The notes under the pieces: model-generated
Told to the model about the DNA's origin: nothing
Seen by the model: the letters and a program-made list of their open reading frames with translations, nothing else
Databases searched by the model: none
Assembly: GCA_905182995.1 (NCBI GenBank)
Contig: CAJJDP010000017.1
Span: 154,268 to 218,267 of the forward strand
DNA from: Paramecium octaurelia
Lineage: Eukaryota; Ciliophora; Oligohymenophorea; Peniculida; Parameciidae
Direction of reading: 5' to 3'
DNA: 64,000 nucleotides
Program-made: the position numbers and the translations under genes
Shown here: piece after piece, positions 62,757 to 64,000 of the stretch
How positions within the stretch are numbered: position 1 is the stretch's first letter
How the letters are laid out: each line of letters begins with the position of its first letter

Positions 62757-63546
62757 TTGAGGTTTCCTATATGTATTCCATAGTAATTTTGGTTCCTAGA
62801 CTAAAGTCTTAAGATATTTTGTTTATTTAAAATTCCAAATAATTTGTTTTTGATTTAATTGGATTAACATGATTATTTATATTCCCCCCTTCCATCGATA
62901 CCTACTCCCAGGTACTTATAATTCTTTTGAAAAGAAATACCAAATAAATTTTTTTTTAATTCTTAAAGTTCTAATATAGTTAATCCTCTGGTTATTCTAA
63001 TTATGGCACATTTTGATTTATTTATTTGAAGATTTAGATTCTAAGAGGCTTTATTAAGACATTCTAATGTGGTATCAAGATATTTCGCCTTGCATCTAAA
63101 AGCTAAATCATCTGCGTATAAGTAGTAAATGGTCAATTTTGGTGAAATCACATATTTGTTTCATTTCTTTTATCAAGATGTGTGAGTATATATCAAAAAG
63201 AAATGGAGATAAAACACTTCCTTATGTACTCCATTTAAAAAAGCTATCTTGAATTTTTACTTTTGATATATTGCCAACTCGTAAGGCTTTGAAGGAAATT
63301 TAATTCATCTTCATCTAGTACTGCCATTTCTTTGAGAAATTTAAATAATTCATCTATTTATGCACAGTTATATGCTGAACGGAAGTCTATAAATATAACG
63401 ACTCTGTTATCTTTTTTATATGTCTGTAATCAGTTTTAATTCTGTGTGTTCCAGCTCCTTGTATAAAACCAAATTATTCTCTTATAATATTTTTTTCAAA
63501 GTTTTAGTGTTTTATGGTTTCAAAGGTAGAGACGCTTAAAATTGAA
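62757..63546 (-). mobile_element. Second copy of the reverse-transcriptase relic (probable assembly duplicate)
   Basis: The same sequence as 61440-62229, offset by 1317 bases across the N at 62230, with the same frame-breaking lesions. Independent copies would not be expected to share every lesion and also stay identical in the AT-rich flank. Confidence 0.6.
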
Positions 63547-64000
63547 TTTTGATAATGTTATTTAATATACAAGCGTTAATTAGAAAAAGATATATAATTT
63601 TGCTTTTTAATAAGACTAAATCAATAGAATAGTTATGATTTTCTGCTAACTTTTCTATTTTATATTATATAAATTTAGCAAATAAGATTGAGTATATTAA
63701 CTAAATATAATGAGTCATATTTTATATAATTTTAAATTAGACAAATTGAAATCAGCAGAGACATGATATTTTTCTTGTCTTAAATTAGAAATGTATATTA
63801 ATATGGTAGGTTTGATTTCAAAATTTCATCAATAATTATTACACATAGGATTTTGGGGTAATAATTGTTAGAATTCATAATTGATGGCTTGATGTTACAT
63901 TTTTGGACTTATTTTAAAAATAAGTAGAGATTACTTAAAATCTCAAACTAATGGCTAGTAATCATCCTAATATTAGTAACTTTGTACTATCCATCAAAAT
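63547..64000. other. Terminal stretch, no gene seen
   Basis: AT-rich sequence following the repeat. RT-like coding does not obviously continue into it. No telomeric C4A2/C3A3 repeats are present at the window end. Confidence 0.4.

Noticed and set aside
1-64000. tRNA, rRNA or telomere repeats
   Set aside because: I saw no cloverleaf A/B boxes, rRNA-like conserved blocks or G4T2/G3T3 arrays on reading both strands; short RNA genes could be missed by eye.
1-64000. Tetrahymena or Ichthyophthirius as the source
   Set aside because: The code fits, but introns of 22-31 nt and antigens of about 2400 residues with 222-bp repeats fit Paramecium far better.

Overview
The window looks like nuclear DNA of a Paramecium-type ciliate. 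The sequence is very AT-rich. Every convincing gene is open only if TAA and TAG are read as glutamine, with TGA as the sole stop. Most conserved genes outside the antigens carry tiny GT..AG introns of 22-31 nt, and the dominant genes are giant cysteine-periodic surface (immobilization) antigens. I read all proteins below with the ciliate nuclear code. Standard-code ORFs chop these genes into meaningless fragments.

Layout. (1) 1-32.5 kb: three paralogous immobilization-antigen genes. Copy A (+, 1-8184) lacks its 5' end. Copies B (-, 14098-21246) and C (-, 23974-32515) are tandem and converge on A. B and C sit in duplicated segments that include about 1.8 kb of upstream DNA. A and C each hold an assembly gap inside an internal repeat. 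Between A and B lie an intact UPF1/SEN1-like helicase gene (9044-11483), an intact Rab11-like GTPase gene (12730-13461) and two weak ORF remnants. (2) 32.5-38.4 kb: decayed DNA with a LINE endonuclease relic, a PP2A-type phosphatase pseudogene and an unidentified ORF. (3) 38.5-45.6 kb: a conserved gene island with an archaeal-type alanyl-tRNA synthetase, a multi-pass membrane protein with an apparent frameshift, and a divergent alpha-like tubulin. (4) 45.6-64 kb: a gene-poor tract with a GGG/W-repeat (MORN-like) gene, a WD40 gene, a TPR gene, a secreted Cys-rich family member and a non-LTR retrotransposon reverse-transcriptase relic. Two single-N joints (53465 and 62230) are each flanked by apparently identical 1.2-1.3 kb copies, so one WD40 gene copy and one RT copy are probably scaffolding artefacts.

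How the pieces relate: the antigen cluster encodes alternative GPI-anchored coat proteins. In Paramecium such genes are normally expressed one at a time; that is established for the group and is not visible here. The remaining genes are housekeeping or family members with no operon-like linkage. Retroelement relics, pseudogenes and long non-coding stretches are unusual for a gene-dense Paramecium somatic genome. They suggest a chromosome-end-like or imprecisely eliminated region, or partly germline sequence.
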